Positions 48,100 to 50,129 of a stretch of 50,129 bases of DNA are shown piece by piece. The DNA lies in NCBI GenBank assembly GCA_049513695.1, contig JBEKVW010000002.1, positions 1-50,129 of the forward strand, written 5' to 3'. The notes beneath the pieces were generated by a model. The model saw only the letters and a program-made list of their open reading frames with translations. It made no database searches and was not told the origin of the DNA. The DNA comes from UBA1162 sp049513695 (lineage in GTDB: Bacteria > Chloroflexota > Dehalococcoidia > GIF9 > UBA5629). How positions within the stretch are numbered: position 1 is the first letter of the stretch; every line of letters starts with the position of its first letter. The position numbers and the translations under genes are program-made.

Positions 48100-50129
48100 T
48101 TGGAAGAAACAAGCAATAGAGTAGGCGTTTTCGTATGCGACTGCGGCATGAACATCGCTGGTTCGGTGGATTGTGAAGCTGTTAAAGAGATGGCCTCCAC
48201 CGTTCCAGGCGTCGTAGTAGCCATGAGAAATAAATATACGTGCTCCGATCCCGGGCAGGAAGAAATCAAACGATGTATTCGTGAGCACAACCTGGACCGC
48301 GTAGTGGTAGCTTCGTGTTCACCCAGGATGCATGAGACGACTTTCCGTAACTGTATAAACAAAGCAGGCATGAATCCCTACCTGCTGGAGATGGCCAATA
48401 TCCGCGAACATTGCAGTTGGGTTCATCTGCATGATAAAAAAGCGGCTACCGAAAAAGCCATCGATATTGTCAAAGCGGCCGTGGCCAAAGCAAGGCTGCT
48501 GCAGCCCATCGAAGAAACGAAAATCCCGGTTACCAACGCAGCACTGGTCATCGGTGGTGGGGTTGCAGGCATACAGGCAGCGCTGGACCTGGCGGATTCC
48601 GGGCATAAGGTCTATCTGGTGGAACGCCAGCCTTCCATCGGCGGAATAATGGCCCAACTGGATAAGACATTTCCAACAATGGACTGTTCCATATGTGTTC
48701 TGGGTCCCAAGATGATGGACGCCGGCAAACATCCCAATATCGAGTTGATAGCCTTCAGTGAGATCTCCAAGGTTTCGGGCTATATCGGTAACTATACAGT
48801 CGTTATAAATAAAAAAGCCCGCTACGTTAACGAGCTGGACTGCAACTCCTGCGGCAAATGCGCCGAAGTCTGCCCGGTGATAGTGCCGGATGAATTCCAG
48901 CAGGGTTTTTCTTCGCGCAAAGCGGCTTTCATCCCCTTCCCCCAGGCCGTGCCGCCTGCATACGTGATAGACATGAAGAACTGCCTGGGCAACAATCCTG
49001 TCAGGTGCAATAAATGCGTAGAGGTCTGCGAAAAGAAATGCATCGATCTGAATATGGCGGACAAAGAGATCGAAATAAAGGTCGGCGCTATCATCGTATG
49101 TACCGGGATGGATGTCTACGACCCGACCGTGCTGGATGAGTACGGCTATACGCGCTTTGAAAATGTGATCACAACCATGGAGTTCGAGCGCCTGATCTGC
49201 GGCGGCGGGCCGACCGAGGGGCAAATTTTGCGTCCTACCGACCGTAAGGTACCAAAGCACATTGGCTTTATCCAATGCGTGGGTTCGCGTACGGCCAACC
49301 GGGGGAACCCCTACTGCTCCAATGTCTGCTGCATGAATACCATTAAAGACAGCCTCCTGATTAAAGAGCATTATCCCGATACTGAGATATATGTGTTTTA
49401 TATGGATATCCGTGCTTATGGCAAGGGGTTTGAAGACCTCTACAAGAGATCGCAGGAAGAAGGAGTGCATTACATACGCGGCTTCCCGGGCGAGGTGACC
49501 GAGGACCCGGTTAGCCATAATATCAAGGTGCGCGTGGAAAATACCACCACCTGCCAGGTCGAGGAATATGAGCTGGACCTTCTGGTGCTATCCGTTGGTT
49601 TGCACCAGGACAGCGGGCTCAAGAAGTTGTGCAACCTGCTGAATATCTCACTGACCTCAGATGGGTTTTTGATGGAGGCGCATCCCAAGTTGAAGCCTGT
49701 GGATGCCCCTACACCGGGCATATTTTTCGCCGGCTCCGTTGAGGCGCCCAAGGATATCAAGGACAGCGTCACCCAGGCCAGCGCCGCCGTATCCCGTAGC
49801 TCTATAATCCTCAATGCAGACTTTATCAAGGGTGATGGGGTCAAAGCATTTGTCGATCAGGAAAAGTGCACCTCGTGCGGGGTGTGCGCCAGGGTTTGCC
49901 CCTACAATGCCATCTATGTGGATATTAAGGCCAAGAACGGGGCGAAAATAATTGTCGCCGCCTGTGCCGGCTGCGGCGCCTGTTCGGCCGAGTGCCGCTT
50001 TGATGCCATATCCATTCACCACTTCATGGAAGAACAGATCCTTTCCCAGATAAGCTCGGCCCTGGCTACCAACCCTCAAAACAAGATTATCACCTTCCTG
50101 TGCAACTGGTGCAGCTACGCTGCCAGCGA
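48100..50129 (+). CDS. hdrA: HdrA-like flavoprotein with C-terminal MvhD domain (3' end outside window)
   Basis: The frame opens at TTG 48100, right after the hdrCB stop, and runs past the window end, so at least 676 residues are visible. It begins VGVFVCDCGMNIAGSVDC (the HdrA N-terminal domain), then ALVIGGGVAGIQAALDLA near residue 147 (FAD), an inserted ferredoxin with CNSCGKCAEVCP and CNKCVEVCEKKC, the CVGSRTANRGNPYCSNVCC stretch, FAGSVEAPKDIKDSV, and two more [4Fe-4S] motifs (CTSCGVCARVCP, CAGCGACSAECR). It ends FLCNWCSYAAS at the edge of the window, which is the start of an MvhD domain fused to HdrA. The antisense frame over 48319-49518 is a shadow. It is the bifurcating flavoprotein of the Hdr complex. 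Confidence 0.9.
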   Translation, partial: MEETSNRVGVFVCDCGMNIAGSVDCEAVKEMASTVPGVVVAMRNKYTCSDPGQEEIKRCIREHNLDRVVVASCSPRMHETTFRNCINKAGMNPYLLEMANIREHCSWVHLHDKKAATEKAIDIVKAAVAKARLLQPIEETKIPVTNAALVIGGGVAGIQAALDLADSGHKVYLVERQPSIGGIMAQLDKTFPTMDCSICVLGPKMMDAGKHPNIELIAFSEISKVSGYIGNYTVVINKKARYVNELDCNSCGKCAEVCPVIVPDEFQQGFSSRKAAFIPFPQAVPPAYVIDMKNCLGNNPVRCNKCVEVCEKKCIDLNMADKEIEIKVGAIIVCTGMDVYDPTVLDEYGYTRFENVITTMEFERLICGGGPTEGQILRPTDRKVPKHIGFIQCVGSRTANRGNPYCSNVCCMNTIKDSLLIKEHYPDTEIYVFYMDIRAYGKGFEDLYKRSQEEGVHYIRGFPGEVTEDPVSHNIKVRVENTTTCQVEEYELDLLVLSVGLHQDSGLKKLCNLLNISLTSDGFLMEAHPKLKPVDAPTPGIFFAGSVEAPKDIKDSVTQASAAVSRSSIILNADFIKGDGVKAFVDQEKCTSCGVCARVCPYNAIYVDIKAKNGAKIIVAACAGCGACSAECRFDAISIHHFMEEQILSQISSALATNPQNKIITFLCNWCSYAAS

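Noticed and set aside
48319..49518. 399-residue minus-strand frame
   Set aside because: It is antisense to a well-conserved HdrA gene with all expected cysteine motifs; its length comes from codon bias in the sense strand.
46517..50129. selenocysteine in MvhD or HdrA
   Set aside because: Some Hdr and MvhD proteins use TGA for selenocysteine, but here the frames contain ordinary cysteine codons at the expected sites and no in-frame TGA needed recoding.

Overview
The window reads as chromosomal DNA of an anaerobic bacterium, most likely a Chloroflexota (Dehalococcoidia-like) lineage. That placement is inference. It rests on a cysteine-rich insert in EF-Tu that I associate with this phylum, a tiny lysine-rich protein of a type I recall from these genomes, and an energy metabolism built from a [NiFe]-hydrogenase, a ferredoxin-dependent 2-oxoacid oxidoreductase and heterodisulfide-reductase (Hdr) parts. 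I see no phage, insertion sequence, CRISPR array or rRNA.

Layout. Positions 1-6003 hold the end of a DUF362 gene, an acylphosphatase, a 47-residue basic protein, then the translation block tRNA-Thr, tRNA-Tyr, tRNA-Thr, tuf, rpmG, secE, nusG, rplK, rplA, L10 leader, rplJ, rplL, closed by a strong terminator. rpoB does not follow rplL. Positions 6049-14111 are housekeeping and mixed genes: a TIGR04076 protein, a helical sensor-like protein, YifB/ComM, a CinA-Nudix fusion, an MBL hydrolase, UvrC, a tyrosine recombinase with altered catalytic residues, a small membrane protein and Pcm.

Positions 14147-22478 (minus strand) are a hydrogenase operon: HoxE, a HoxF fused to a GltD-type NADPH module, a NuoG-like protein, HoxY and HoxH, ending at a terminator, then a separate HoxU-like subunit. 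This suggests a soluble NAD(P)-linked, possibly electron-bifurcating hydrogenase. Positions 22608-27644 form a signalling cluster: two-CW protein, NarL-type regulator with a palindrome on its promoter, GAF-PAS histidine kinase, a double receiver protein and a repeat-bearing lipoprotein. Positions 27768-34343 deal largely with acetate and CoA: a CoA-transferase/GNAT fusion, acetyl-CoA synthetase and an acetate transporter, with three small or transport membrane proteins between. Positions 34462-40088 carry UvrA, a membrane protein, a 2H-phosphoesterase/metallophosphoesterase fusion and an MBL hydrolase.

Positions 40181-50129 are the most unusual part: korDABC followed directly by a 1126-residue chimera of HdrA-like and GltD-like modules, an MvhD-like protein, a HdrC-HdrB fusion, and a HdrA whose C terminus enters an MvhD domain where the window ends. 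The simplest reading is a flavin-based electron bifurcating or confurcating complex tied to 2-oxoacid oxidation, exchanging electrons between ferredoxin, NAD(P)H and a disulfide-type acceptor. The GltD module shared with the hydrogenase HoxF suggests both systems connect to the same pyridine-nucleotide pool.
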